This document shows positions 20,713-30,438 of a stretch of DNA of 64,000 nucleotides, piece after piece (within the stretch, counting starts at the first letter, position 1; each line of letters starts with the position of its first letter). The position numbers were made by a program, and so were the translations under genes. The stretch spans positions 20,967,499 through 21,031,498 of the forward strand of contig JALGQZ010000015.1 in NCBI GenBank assembly GCA_023105745.1. Direction: 5' to 3'. The notes under the pieces are model-generated. The model worked only from the letters and a program-made list of their open reading frames with translations, was not told the origin of the DNA and made no database searches. Source of the DNA: Austropuccinia psidii. Lineage: Eukaryota > Basidiomycota > Pucciniomycetes > Pucciniales > Sphaerophragmiaceae.

Positions 20713-21870
20713 TTTTTACTGATGTTACGACCTTTTTGATATTCTGTCAGAATAATTATGAGCTCCTACGATTTTGGCTTCGCTGCTGACTTTTTTAACG
20801 CTTTTCGTCCGTTCACCACCGAGGAGCTAGAAGATCTTGTTCTTGGTATTCCTCCAACCAATAGGTTGAGGAAGTCGGTGTGGGAATGGCTCACTGCCGA
20901 CGGCCCTTTTCCAACATTCCCCCCATCACCACCAGCCCTCGGTGATATTTGGGGTACACCTGAGGACTCTCCTAGCCTTCGCGAGCCTACACCTGTAGCA
21001 GCGTCGGCTTTTTACTCCTTCTTGAATGGAGAGGTGGATCCCAGACTTTTGGATCCTCAACCCTCATCCTCGCGTTGTTCGAACAAAAAATGTTCTAAAA
21101 AAACCAAGGGGCCCTACTACCTTCGCCCTCGTAACAATTTGGGTCGGGTTATTTACCCTTCTAAGTGAAGTGGATCATAGGGTCAGTCTGTACTTGTTCT
21201 TTATTATCATTACTATTATTTTTTATCTATTCATTGATTTTTTTATTTTATTTTATTTTATTTTTATTTTTTTTTGTTTTAGAATTATTTAGGTTATTAT
21301 TAGTAAAAAATTTTGCTACTTAGCTGGTTGTAGCACCTTGTTAAGCCTCCTATACTCTGAAATGGAGAAAGTATTCCTTTAGTTACTATGTTCCTATATT
21401 ATTTTATTATTTTTTATTATTATTTTTATTTTTTTTTTTAAAAAAAAGAAAAGAAAAAATAAGAATAAGAATAAAAAAATAAAAAAATATATTTAAATGC
21501 AGTCAGAAGAGAGAAAAAATTGAAGTAAGGTTAGTGAAAAATAAAATAAAATAAAATAAAAAAACAAAATAAAAAAATAAATAATAAAAAAAATAAAAAA
21601 AATAAAAAATAAAAATAAAAATAAATAAGTAAAATAAATAAATACAAAAATAAATACAAAATAAAAATCAAAATAAAATAAATACAAAAATAAATTCAAA
21701 AACAAATTATATAAAAAAGAAAGCAAAAAAAATAGAGGTAAAGGAGGACAATAAGCTAAGAATCATATTTTGAAATATATACTGCATATATATTCAGTAA
21801 TTTTTTTTTTTTTTTTTTTTTTTCTTTTTTTTGAATATAAGTGGATTTTTATTTTAAACAATAAAATAAA
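19833..21870. other. Variable segment of element B (about 2 kb) with antisense ORF
   Basis: It occupies the same place as 10282-12290 in A and has nearly the same length, but I can align only scattered words such as GCTAACTCCA. The first 1.3 kb is GC-richer and contains a run of 30 T (20680-20709) followed by AG and the 136-codon ORF. From 21200 on it is simple AT-rich DNA, including AAAATAAAAT-type repeats near 21540-21720, where the 77-codon ORF is low complexity. Confidence 0.55.
20758..21168 (+). CDS. Unknown 136-aa protein inside element B, antisense to the element
   Basis: I do not recognise this protein. It starts at an ATG, is markedly GC-richer than its flanks, and looks protein-like: an acidic, aromatic N-terminal third (DFGFAADFF, FTTEELEDLVLGIPP), a proline-rich middle, and a basic C-terminal third with KKCSKKTKGPYYLRPRNN, which could be a nuclear or nucleic-acid-binding tail. 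It runs opposite to the host element and lies where element A has unrelated DNA, so it is probably cargo. A T-run ending in TTTAG sits 50 bp upstream and resembles a 3' splice site, so the gene may have an earlier exon; GTAAGT near 19990 is a possible donor. Confidence 0.5.
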   Translation: MSSYDFGFAADFFNAFRPFTTEELEDLVLGIPPTNRLRKSVWEWLTADGPFPTFPPSPPALGDIWGTPEDSPSLREPTPVAASAFYSFLNGEVDPRLLDPQPSSSRCSNKKCSKKTKGPYYLRPRNNLGRVIYPSK

Positions 21871-22171
21871 ATAAATAAATACAATTATAAGCCAAAACCC
21901 TTGATATTAGGTAAGCTTATGCTCCATTTATTCCTTCAAAGCTGATATGAATTGAAGCTTATTTTTGAAATTTTTAATATTTTCTCTTTTTTTTTTTTTT
22001 TACATAAGAGAGAATCTGAATTGTAAAGAGGAAAGATAAAAGGATAAAAAAAAATAAATAAATAAATAAATAAATAAAAAATAAAAAAAATAAAATAAAA
22101 AAAATTGAAGAGATAAATAATGCAAATATCAATGGAAATAGGATGGTTGATTAATCAAAGAATTGGGGGAC

Positions 22172-22882
22172 TTAGCAGGTGATATTTCTTGAAATGAATT
22201 CCTTTTCCCCAGATATTTTCTTCACTAATTCCTGTTTGATAAATTTTCCTCCCCTCCATTTTTCCCTTCTGAGAGGTTCAAACAGGTATTCCTCACAGAA
22301 AGAGTTCCATTCTTTTGTATTAAATTTAGTTGCACCAATTCTCAGGGTGAGGATTGCTGGTATAAGTGTTTCTTCCCAGTGACAGTCCCATGTGGTATTA
22401 TTTATAGTATATCCTCCTGAGGTCTTGCTTATTTTTCCATTTTTGATTTCAAAATCCTGGAGGTTGAACCAGTTTTGGCATTCCCAGGTCCTCCAAAATA
22501 ATGATTTCCTGAGGTTTTCATCCATGTTGAATATTTCATTCCAGTAATTGTTTCCAAGGTTGCCATCAACTCCATCCCAGGTCAGTAAATTCAAGAATTC
22601 ATACTTTGTGAGATTGAATCCAGGTAATTCTTTCCATGGATGACAAATGACAGTTTCTGATAGTGATTTTTCTTGTTCAAAGATGTCCTCAAACTCAATA
22701 TATGGAAGTATTATGGTGGAAATATCAGGACAAGGTTCTGGTTTTATTTTCAAGAACCAGTCAGGATTTTCATCTATTTCTTGTGGATTGATGTAATTGG
22801 CCCAAGCTTCTTTTTCTTCTATCCAGTTGATATCTGTGTCCATTGACCAGGTATTTTCTTCAGTTGATGGCCATGATTGCAT
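22172..22882 (-). CDS. ORF3 of the RT-less family: repeat of the Gag-protease C-terminal domain
   Basis: A 236-residue protein with an ATG start and no recognised family outside this element. From about residue 55 it follows the same order of motifs as the end of the Gag-protease ORF: LPYIEFEDIF, then GFNLTKYEFLNLLT, DGVDGNLGNNYWNEIFNM, and a tryptophan-rich stretch. In Gag-protease the equivalents are LPYITFEDIY, GANLNKIQFLELLT, EGIKGNLKNQFWDEIFEM. It therefore looks like a duplicated, diverged domain released as a separate protein. Tryptophan content is high. A carries only a deleted remnant (12600-12790). Role unknown. Confidence 0.65.
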   Translation of the reverse strand: MQSWPSTEENTWSMDTDINWIEEKEAWANYINPQEIDENPDWFLKIKPEPCPDISTIILPYIEFEDIFEQEKSLSETVICHPWKELPGFNLTKYEFLNLLTWDGVDGNLGNNYWNEIFNMDENLRKSLFWRTWECQNWFNLQDFEIKNGKISKTSGGYTINNTTWDCHWEETLIPAILTLRIGATKFNTKEWNSFCEEYLFEPLRREKWRGGKFIKQELVKKISGEKEFISRNITC

Positions 22883-23015
22883 TTTGTAGGATTTGGTGGG
22901 TTTGAAAGTATCAAAAGGTAATAATATTTGAGAATTTGATCAGATTTATTTATCAAAATAGCTTGAGGGTAAATTTAATGGGATTTGGATGGTAATTTTG
23001 GGTAAGAATTTGGGT

Positions 23016-23145
23016 ATTCCTCTTTGATAAGGCAGGAGGTCACTGCCTAGTGATTTTATATGATTTTGGGTGAGTGAAATTGGTGATTTTGATTGATAAG
23101 AATTGATTTTCCTCTTTGATAAGGCAGGAGCTCACTGCCTAGTGA
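23016..23145. repeat. AGGCAG/CTGCCT hairpin repeats in element B (2 units)
   Basis: Two units, near 23024 and 23114, of the hairpin seen four times in A, each with TTTGATAAGGCAGGAG and CACTGCCTAGTGA. A third unit is near 23587, past the T-run at 23518-23554. The copy number difference between A and B shows the array expands or contracts. Confidence 0.65.
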
Positions 23146-23283
23146 TTATTGAAGTTTAAATCTGACTATTTTTTTTTTTTTGATTTTTGATTTTTAGAGC
23201 TGTTATGTGTCTTTAAGATGGGCCTTGATGGTTTGGAATTTAATTGGTCCATTAATTTTAGAGTAAATTGATCATTGGTTTTG

Positions 23284-23487
23284 TCAGAAACCTCCAAAAT
23301 TTTCAGCAATTCCTTGATTTCTTCCATTTGCTTGGTTTCTTGTTATTGATGAAGTATCCTTAAAGTGCCAAAGGTTCTCTTTATAGAAATCTTCATCTTC
23401 TGGTGACCAATGAAGTTCTTCATTGATAACTTGGTCTTCTTTTATCAATTCTTCCCCATAGGATCCAAAAATTGGTGAATTGGCCAT
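23284..23487 (-). pseudogene. ORF2 of element B, frameshifted
   Basis: The first 51 residues match ORF2 of A (13325-13570) nearly exactly. Then one extra base in the context CTTCCATTTGCTTGG shifts the frame and yields a different short tail. The original frame resumes after the shift but cannot be read in phase. The coding remainder is recognisable to about 23245. Confidence 0.6.
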
Positions 23488-23515
23488 GGTGGAGGTGATT
23501 GATATATTTTTTGTA

Positions 23516-23558
<43 letters not shown>

Positions 23559-23707
23559 AATAATTTGTTGATGAATGTCTTCTTTGTTAAGGCAGGAAGT
23601 CACTGCCCTATGAGAGAAAAAATGAAATAAAAGAGAAACTAATGATACATTTGATGAATGATACTGATACATTTTTGAAAATAAAATCTTGATTTTGTTG
23701 GTTTTAT

Positions 23708-26700
23708 TCAAAGTTGAGCTCCCCCAAGTGGGAAAGGTGAGTGTCTGTTGAGTAATCTGGCCAAAATAAGATCTTTGAGGGCTTCCAAAAAGGCATTTCT
23801 TTCCCCAATTTCTTGTTCTGATGGAAATTCTGACCACCATAAGTTTTCATCAATGAATATATATCCATCTCCAACCCATTTCAGTCTTCCAGTTTGATAT
23901 GTTGATCCATTTAATCCAAGGTACCACTGGGCCCAAATTTGATTGAAGTAAAGTCCTCTTCTTGGTAGTGTGGCCATTTCAAATATTTCATCCCAGAATT
24001 GATTTTTAAGGTTACCTTTAATTCCCTCTTCAGTTAACAGTTCTAGGAATTGGATTTTGTTCAAGTTTGCTCCTGGAAGGTGACATAAATATTTATCTTC
24101 ACATAAAATTTCTTGAGCTTCATCTCCATAAATATCTTCAAAAGTGATATATGGCAAGTAAATGTAGTTGTATTCATTTTCTAGGATGGATTCTGTTTCT
24201 TCATCTTCATTGAGAGGTTGCTGGATGAATTCAGGATTTTCCAGTTGCCATTCATAAGGCTCTTCTTGGTTGTTCAATGGTCTGTCCAAGAAGTTGATAT
24301 GGTATGTGTCTTTTAATTTTTTGTCTCTTTCTTCCATAATTTTGAGGTCTTCTTCAATTTTATTTATAATTTCTTTATCTGAGAGCTCATGATGTTCACT
24401 AAGTCTGACTTTCTTCTTTTTGGGTTTAGGTTTGAAAGGATTTCCATTTATTTTTTCATTTCCATCCACTAAAATCTGGAAGATTTCTTTATTATTGTAA
24501 GTTGGCTTGTATCTTATGTTGGGTAATTCATCTTCAGAGGTTGAGTCTTCAAGTTGTCTTTTGAGGTTGTTTGGCCATTGGTTATTTGGTAAATCTTGAC
24601 CAAACTTACCACTTTTTGGAGATATGGATAAATCTTGGGTCTTCTGGGTCAAATTTATCATGGTATTGTCACCTTTTTCATTTTGAAACTCCTTTCCTGG
24701 TGTATTTCTGACCAATTTTGCCATATTACATAGATCCATTCCTCTAGGTGGTCCAGTTTGCCATCCAAGTGCTTGAGGTTTGCATATTGGCATGCATAAT
24801 CTTCTTCCATCAGGTTCTTGATAGCTTAGTATTTCACCTTGTTTATGGGAGAATTCTAGTCTGATATTGTTGTCTGCCAAGAAAGGTCTTCCAAGTACTG
24901 TATGGACAGATCCTTTTTCAATGAAGAAGTGAATTAGAGTTTCCCCACCTGAAGCCAAAATGATTGGAGTAAATTCTGAAAGTGCCACCAATGAAGTAGT
25001 ATGGCCTCCAATTCCCCTCAGGTTCATGTTAAGATTTCTTGTTGTGAGTGAAGCTTTGATTGCTATTTCTTCTGGTATGATGTTGAGTTCTGCCCCAGTG
25101 TCCACTAATGCTCTGATAGGATATTCTTCTTTTCTAATGAAGATTTCCATAAATCCCAAAGGACAGGCATAATGAATTTTGGGCTTGGGTATTTCTTTGA
25201 ATCCAAATGATAATAACCTTTCTTGAAGATCCATTGAGTTGAGTGACTTAATTTTTTCCCTGTCTTTTTCTGATAATTCTTGTAATTTATGGACAAAATT
25301 TGGTGACATCCTCAAAATTTCTTCAATGGTGAGGTTGATCTTTTGCTGCATAATTTTCTTGATAATTTTTTGAATTTCCAGTTTAGTTTCAACTTGTTTC
25401 TTCTGAGGTTTTCTGACTGTCTTTTCTTTTGGACTGTCTTCATCTTCATTTTTATTGGCAATATTTTCAATTTCCTCCTCAGGTTGGTCTGGTTTTGGAA
25501 TATTTGAATTTTGGAATTTGGTGGGAATTATTACTCTTTCTTCCTCTTTTCCTTCTTCAATGTAAGTTCCTGGAATAGCTGTTTTCTTCTTTGGCTCTTG
25601 ATTTTGGGATTGTCTTTCCATTCTTTGTTTTGTCTGTCTTAATCCAATGTGTGATTCAAAAGGGTCATTGGCTGAGGAAATGGTAGGTGGTTTCCAATTT
25701 GACCAATCTTCAACATGTGCAATTGAGGTTGATTTATCCTCTGATTTCTTTTCAGTGGGCTTAACCTCTTCTTCTGGTTTTGGTTTTACAGTAGTTTTTT
25801 CCATGAATTTCTTGTTGAGTTCTGCTTGTTCTTTTGCAAAGGCCCTGACTATGTTTTTGGCACTTTCATTTCCTTCCATAGGTACTCTCTGATAATTGGG
25901 GAAGAGGTAAGATGCTCCTTGGGTTCTGACAATTCTTTTGTCCAAATCTTCAGCAAGGTGAGTGCATCTAGTTGCTGAATGTCCTTCTTCCTTGCAGTAA
26001 GCACATTTCATTGGTGGTCTTGGAGCCATTTGAGCTGGTATGTATGGTTGGTAACTGGATGAAAATGGTGGTAAAGGATTCCTTGGCCTATATGGCTGGT
26101 TATTTTGAGGTAATCTTTGCTCTTGATTGTTGTTCCAGTTCCTTCTTGGTGGAGTAACTGCTTCTGAAAGGGTTTTGAGTTGATTCAAAACTTCTTTAAC
26201 TGATTCTTTTCCCTCATTTCTTGGTTGAGGTTCTGGTTGTGGAGGATTTTTGATTTTTTGGGTGAGTTCTTTTACTTGTTTTAAAACTTCATCCCAGCTT
26301 TCATCCTCAAATCTTGTTTTCTTTTCTGCAGGTTTTGGTTTAGAAAATTCTTTTTGTTGAATAAGTACCTTGGCCTCCAAGTCCTGTTCAATGTATAATT
26401 TCAAAATATCCAATCTTGGTATGATGTAACCTCCATCCAAGGCTTGAACCATAGCTCTGTCTTTAATCATTTCTTTGTAAATTGATTCTTGAACACTAGT
26501 GGAAAGGCTGGCCAATATTCCCTGGTTATGATTGATATCACCATGGATATATTGGTATCTTTTGAGGTAAGTGATGATTGCTTCATATTCCCCAATGAAT
26601 TTTCTGTATTGAGTCATGTTTCTTATTCCACCTTCTTGCTGAGTTTTTGTGAATAATTCAGTGATTGAGGATAATCTGTATCTTCTTTCAGGTGAGACTG

Positions 26701-27604
26701 TTCCCCATCTTCTTTTCATATCCACTTTTAATTGATCCCAATCAGCTGTTTCATATCCTGGCATTCCTTCAATACGATAACTGATTTCTTCATCTTTTGT
26801 CCAAAATGCTATTTGTCTTGCAATATCTCTTCCACTTGCACCTTCAATTTCTGCAATATTTTCAACTTTCTTGATGAATCTTTCAACATCCTTTCCATCA
26901 AACCACAGATTATAGTCCTTGGCTCTGATTTTTACTATGGGAGTAGTATTTCTTGGAATTTCTTGATGTAATGAAGTTGGGATTTGAGCAGAAATGTTTA
27001 ATCTTCTTGGTAAAGTACTTGGTCTTTGTTCTGTGTAGGGTGTTGATGTGGCCATGGGTCTTGGGTAAGGTGAAGGTGATCCATGTTGCCTGAATGATCT
27101 TGGAAGGGTGGTTTGTTCTTCAAGTGGACTATTTTGTGGAGTATAACTTGATGATTTATTTTTTCCTTCCTTTTTGATTAGTGCTAGTAATTCTGCTTGC
27201 ATTTCTAGCATCTTCTGCTGAAGTCTCTCTGTTGAAGACATTTCTTCCTGTCCTTCAATAGTTTCTTCATTAAGGTTTTCTTCCTGGATTTCTTCAATAC
27301 TACCAGGTAATTTTGATGATGAAGGTTTATCCATTTTTGATTTATTTATTTCTTCTTTTAATTCTGGTATTGAGTTATTGATTTTATTTCTTTCAAGGAG
27401 ATCAAGGAAAAATTTCTCCACAACCTTCAAGTCCCTTTTATTGGTTCTTGGTGTTGCAATAGGGAAATTGGAATATTTGTTTGATTCCTCACCTAGTTCT
27501 GTTTCTTGCTTTGGTGGATAATAGTAATGGTCAGAGTGAGTTGATGATTCAGATTCTTGAGATGATGGTTTTGGCTGATTTTGATTATTTGAATCCAGTT
27601 TTTG
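23708..27604 (-). CDS. Gag-protease polyprotein of element B
   Basis: Homologue of 13795-17688, 1240 residues from the TTG at 27430, with the frame open upstream to a TAA at 27605-27607 and no ATG in that stretch. It has the same capsid region, zinc knuckle CAYCKEEGHSATRC, protease ALVDTGAEL and C-terminal domain. The Pro/Ser/Tyr-rich upstream residues (for example HSDHYYYPPKQ) are shared with A although no start codon precedes them, so translation must begin by splicing, at a non-AUG codon, or at the later MDKPSSS. It appears intact and differs from A by scattered substitutions and a few small indels. Confidence 0.88.
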   Translation of the reverse strand, partial: QKLDSNNQNQPKPSSQESESSTHSDHYYYPPKQETELGEESNKYSNFPIATPRTNKRDLKVVEKFFLDLLERNKINNSIPELKEEINKSKMDKPSSSKLPGSIEEIQEENLNEETIEGQEEMSSTERLQQKMLEMQAELLALIKKEGKNKSSSYTPQNSPLEEQTTLPRSFRQHGSPSPYPRPMATSTPYTEQRPSTLPRRLNISAQIPTSLHQEIPRNTTPIVKIRAKDYNLWFDGKDVERFIKKVENIAEIEGASGRDIARQIAFWTKDEEISYRIEGMPGYETADWDQLKVDMKRRWGTVSPERRYRLSSITELFTKTQQEGGIRNMTQYRKFIGEYEAIITYLKRYQYIHGDINHNQGILASLSTSVQESIYKEMIKDRAMVQALDGGYIIPRLDILKLYIEQDLEAKVLIQQKEFSKPKPAEKKTRFEDESWDEVLKQVKELTQKIKNPPQPEPQPRNEGKESVKEVLNQLKTLSEAVTPPRRNWNNNQEQRLPQNNQPYRPRNPLPPFSSSYQPYIPAQMAPRPPMKCAYCKEEGHSATRCTHLAEDLDKRIVRTQGASYLFPNYQRVPMEGNESAKNIVRAFAKEQAELNKKFMEKTTVKPKPEEEVKPTEKKSEDKSTSIAHVEDWSNWKPPTISSANDPFESHIGLRQTKQRMERQSQNQEPKKKTAIPGTYIEEGKEEERVIIPTKFQNSNIPKPDQPEEEIENIANKNEDEDSPKEKTVRKPQKKQVETKLEIQKIIKKIMQQKINLTIEEILRMSPNFVHKLQELSEKDREKIKSLNSMDLQERLLSFGFKEIPKPKIHYACPLGFMEIFIRKEEYPIRALVDTGAELNIIPEEIAIKASLTTRNLNMNLRGIGGHTTSLVALSEFTPIILASGGETLIHFFIEKGSVHTVLGRPFLADNNIRLEFSHKQGEILSYQEPDGRRLCMPICKPQALGWQTGPPRGMDLCNMAKLVRNTPGKEFQNEKGDNTMINLTQKTQDLSISPKSGKFGQDLPNNQWPNNLKRQLEDSTSEDELPNIRYKPTYNNKEIFQILVDGNEKINGNPFKPKPKKKKVRLSEHHELSDKEIINKIEEDLKIMEERDKKLKDTYHINFLDRPLNNQEEPYEWQLENPEFIQQPLNEDEETESILENEYNYIYLPYITFEDIYGDEAQEILCEDKYLCHLPGANLNKIQFLELLTEEGIKGNLKNQFWDEIFEMATLPRRGLYFNQIWAQWYLGLNGSTYQTGRLKWVGDGYIFIDENLWWSEFPSEQEIGERNAFLEALKDLILARLLNRHSPFPLGGAQL

Positions 27605-27689
27605 TTATAAAAATAGTATTGTTGGAATTGTTAAGAATTTTATAATTTATTGATTTTAATTTAATTTTTATTGAAGTTGAGGTTATCTG

Positions 27690-27705
27690 CCACTGTGGGA
27701 CACCA
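27690..27705 (-). other. Primer-binding site of element B
   Basis: Minus strand TGGTGTCCCACAGTGG, two bases inside the 5' LTR, one base shorter than the site in A. Confidence 0.55.
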
Positions 27706-27707
27706 GA

Positions 27708-29707
27708 TGTGGGAACTCCTCTTGTGTGGGATTAAAATGAGGCAGTACCTGGAGGGGGAAATCACAGGTAACTAGTTTTGAATTGCTAATAACTCCTGTA
27801 ACCAAGGGTGGCAAGGGTGTATTGCCTGCCCCTCCTAAAATACTGAACAAAATCTTCCTTGGAGCTCACAAACCAAAAGAAAATTAGTAAGTGGCTTTAC
27901 AACTGCAGAAGACAGAATTCAGCAGTCTCAGATCAGACCTATTCAATAAATAATATGAAAAATAATTTCAGTAATTTTGGTTAATTTTGAGATTTTGATG
28001 AAATACTTGTCTGTTTAGTTTTAATATTTTTTTTTGGTTAAATTGAGGTGAGTTGTTTCTTCTTGGTGATAAATCCTTGGTAGGATGGGTTATTTAAGGT
28101 TTTCTGGAAAATTTGATTGGTGTTGATAAAGGTAATTTTGTTCAAGGTAAAGTTATAATAGAGTAAAATAATTTTTTAAAGGTTTGTTATTTTTTTAAGA
28201 GTGTTTAATAATAAGATAGAATTGTATTTGTTAAATTTAAAAGGTAAGATTTTTTTTTGATATTGGATTTTTAAAGGGGTAAGTTATTTTAAAATATTGA
28301 TAAACAGTGTTGATTTTACTGGATAAAATATTTTAATAGAGTAGTAACCCTAATCTTGGGTACTGGGTAATTTTTTATTTTATTTTAATAATAATAAGAT
28401 TCCACTGAGCTTAGCTACTGGGCAATCTTTAACACTATACTTCCACTGAGCTTAGCTACTGGGTAAGTAAATTCACTATAATTTGCTGGACTACCTCCCA
28501 GATGAGGGATGACTCATTCCTGTGCTTGTAATCTGCAGAGGATATATTGTGCATGGGATATATTTTGCATGCCCCCAGGATTTTTGAAATTTGGGGGAGA
28601 GAGCCCCTCTATTTATACCTTTTGGGAGCCCAGAGGGCCCTCCATGGGAGCTGTCTTTTTCCACTTTAATTCCTTTTGATTTCATCATGTGACTCCATTT
28701 TTGGTGAGGACCTTTCTTGCATGGGTCAGGTGATTTAAGGTTTGGTGATAATTTTCTTTCTGCACAGCCTCCATTTATCACATGATTGTCTTTTGGTGAA
28801 CTAATTATGATGTGATATTCTTGAATTTTCCTTGCATACATGAGGTGATTCAATTTTGGCTGGGGATTTTTGCTGTGCACAGCCTCTTTCCTGTCACATG
28901 ATGTTCTGTTGGTGGATGCAGTATCACATGATTACCTTGTAATTCCTTTGCATATGTCCTATTTTAGGTTGGGTAGAAATGGCTGTGTAATTTATGCAGG
29001 TGTCATGTTTGTTTTTCTTCTTTTGAACTTTAAAATGAAGTCAGGTGATAACTTCTTGCATTGATGAATTTACTGTTTTTATGAGATGATGTGATTTTTG
29101 ATTTTGACACATGCTGTGCATAGTCATGTGGTTGAGATTTAATTGGAATTATGTACTTCATGCAGCCTGTTGTAACTAGCTTTGGTTTGCATGAGGTGAT
29201 GAGTGGTGTAAATAATTTTGATTATGTTTTAAGGTTTTAAGTGGGGTTACTGTGGATATAAGATAAGGTACTCCTGGGGCTGTGTTGCAAATGAGCTGCA
29301 GGAATTCCATGGGGCTGGGCTTTGCATCATGTGACTTTGAATGCAAGTTGGCTGTATAACTAATGCATGTGTCATTTTCTTGCTGCATGAGTCCTATGGC
29401 TGTAAGGGGGTGTAAAGCTGGGTGGGGTGTGTAATTTAAAGGGTGGTACCTTATTTGTTGTAACTAGTGTACTATATGTAACTTGATTTTTTACATATGC
29501 ATAATGAAATTGAATAATTTATTTAAGCACATACACTGCCTTTTAGTGCCTGTGCCATGGTTTTATGAGTTAAACCCAGCTTCTTGCTGTAAAATTGACC
29601 TTTTAGTGTAAAACTTGAGTGTAAGTCTGCCTGTAGGCTGGATTGACTGCTGTTTTGGGGTACTATGAGCTTGAGCCTGGTGAAAAAAAATGGTATGGAA
29701 TACCACA
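27708..29707 (-). repeat. 5' LTR of element B
   Basis: A 2000-bp LTR of the same family as 17800-19792 with TGTGG and CCACA ends. It is visibly more diverged from the two A LTRs than they are from each other, consistent with B being older. A TATA box is at 28610-28617 on the minus strand. The partner LTR lies outside the window. Confidence 0.88.
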
Positions 29708-30438
29708 CCACATAATGTAATATTCCCTTGATCTCAAAGGGGACCCATCATCCATAAGTAATCATATTTCGTAACATTTCTGCCTCCCCATTGTCACATT
29801 TTGTGAATTATCCAAACTGCCAATATATGCATTGAAATTCCACAGCATCGTACATCTGTAAAGGGGTATATTCATGAAGGATTTACCCACAAAAGAGACA
29901 TCACCTTTTCAAGAAAGGCGAAACAATCCAAATCACATTCCAACCGATTAAAAGCCTGCTGCACTCAAAGCAAATACCAAGACTTTAGCTGCACTCCAAC
30001 CCCTTATGTAATAGAGTTATATTGTTATGTCTGTAATAAGGTTTAAGCCATGTACGATGGTGTGCCAGCATACATGGCTTGAATGGCAATCCCTTCAAAT
30101 CAATGTTGACACATCCCTATTGGAACACCCCTCAAGGGTCAAAACCGCAGTATCGCCATGTGTAAATAAAATAGAATATGTATGAGCATTGAGCAGCATG
30201 GCATTTTACCCAATTAAACTCCTAACCAATTCCGCCATCCAGATGAGACATGTTACACTCTATCAGCTGCAGCTCACGCACCATTACAAATGGGATAAAA
30301 TTCTCAGATGGCTCAAATCATATCCCCCTTCATAAATAATCATTCAATTTTTTTTCCAATTATTAACACTCCTAAACACTTTCACATCAGCCATAGATAT
30401 TTATACAGAAACCAACTGTACTCCCAATTCCTGCAAAA
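29708..30438. other. Region between element B and the transposase gene
   Basis: Composition changes to C-rich and less AT-rich at the LTR boundary, matching the transposase gene that follows, so this is probably its 5' flank. I searched by eye for terminal inverted repeats matching 33600-33780 and found none convincing. No ORF is supported. Confidence 0.45.

Larger units (their letters stand above)
19793..29707 (-). mobile_element. Outer RT-less Gypsy element B, right part (5' half)
   Basis: This is the 5' half of element B, continuous with 1-3693 once element A is removed; the first four bases (ATGG) are the right target duplication. In element orientation it comprises the 5' LTR (27708-29707), primer-binding site, Gag-protease, the broken ORF2, ORF3, AT-rich DNA and the variable segment with an antisense ORF. 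It shares the whole layout of A, including the lack of RT and RNase H in the part visible. Confidence 0.8.
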
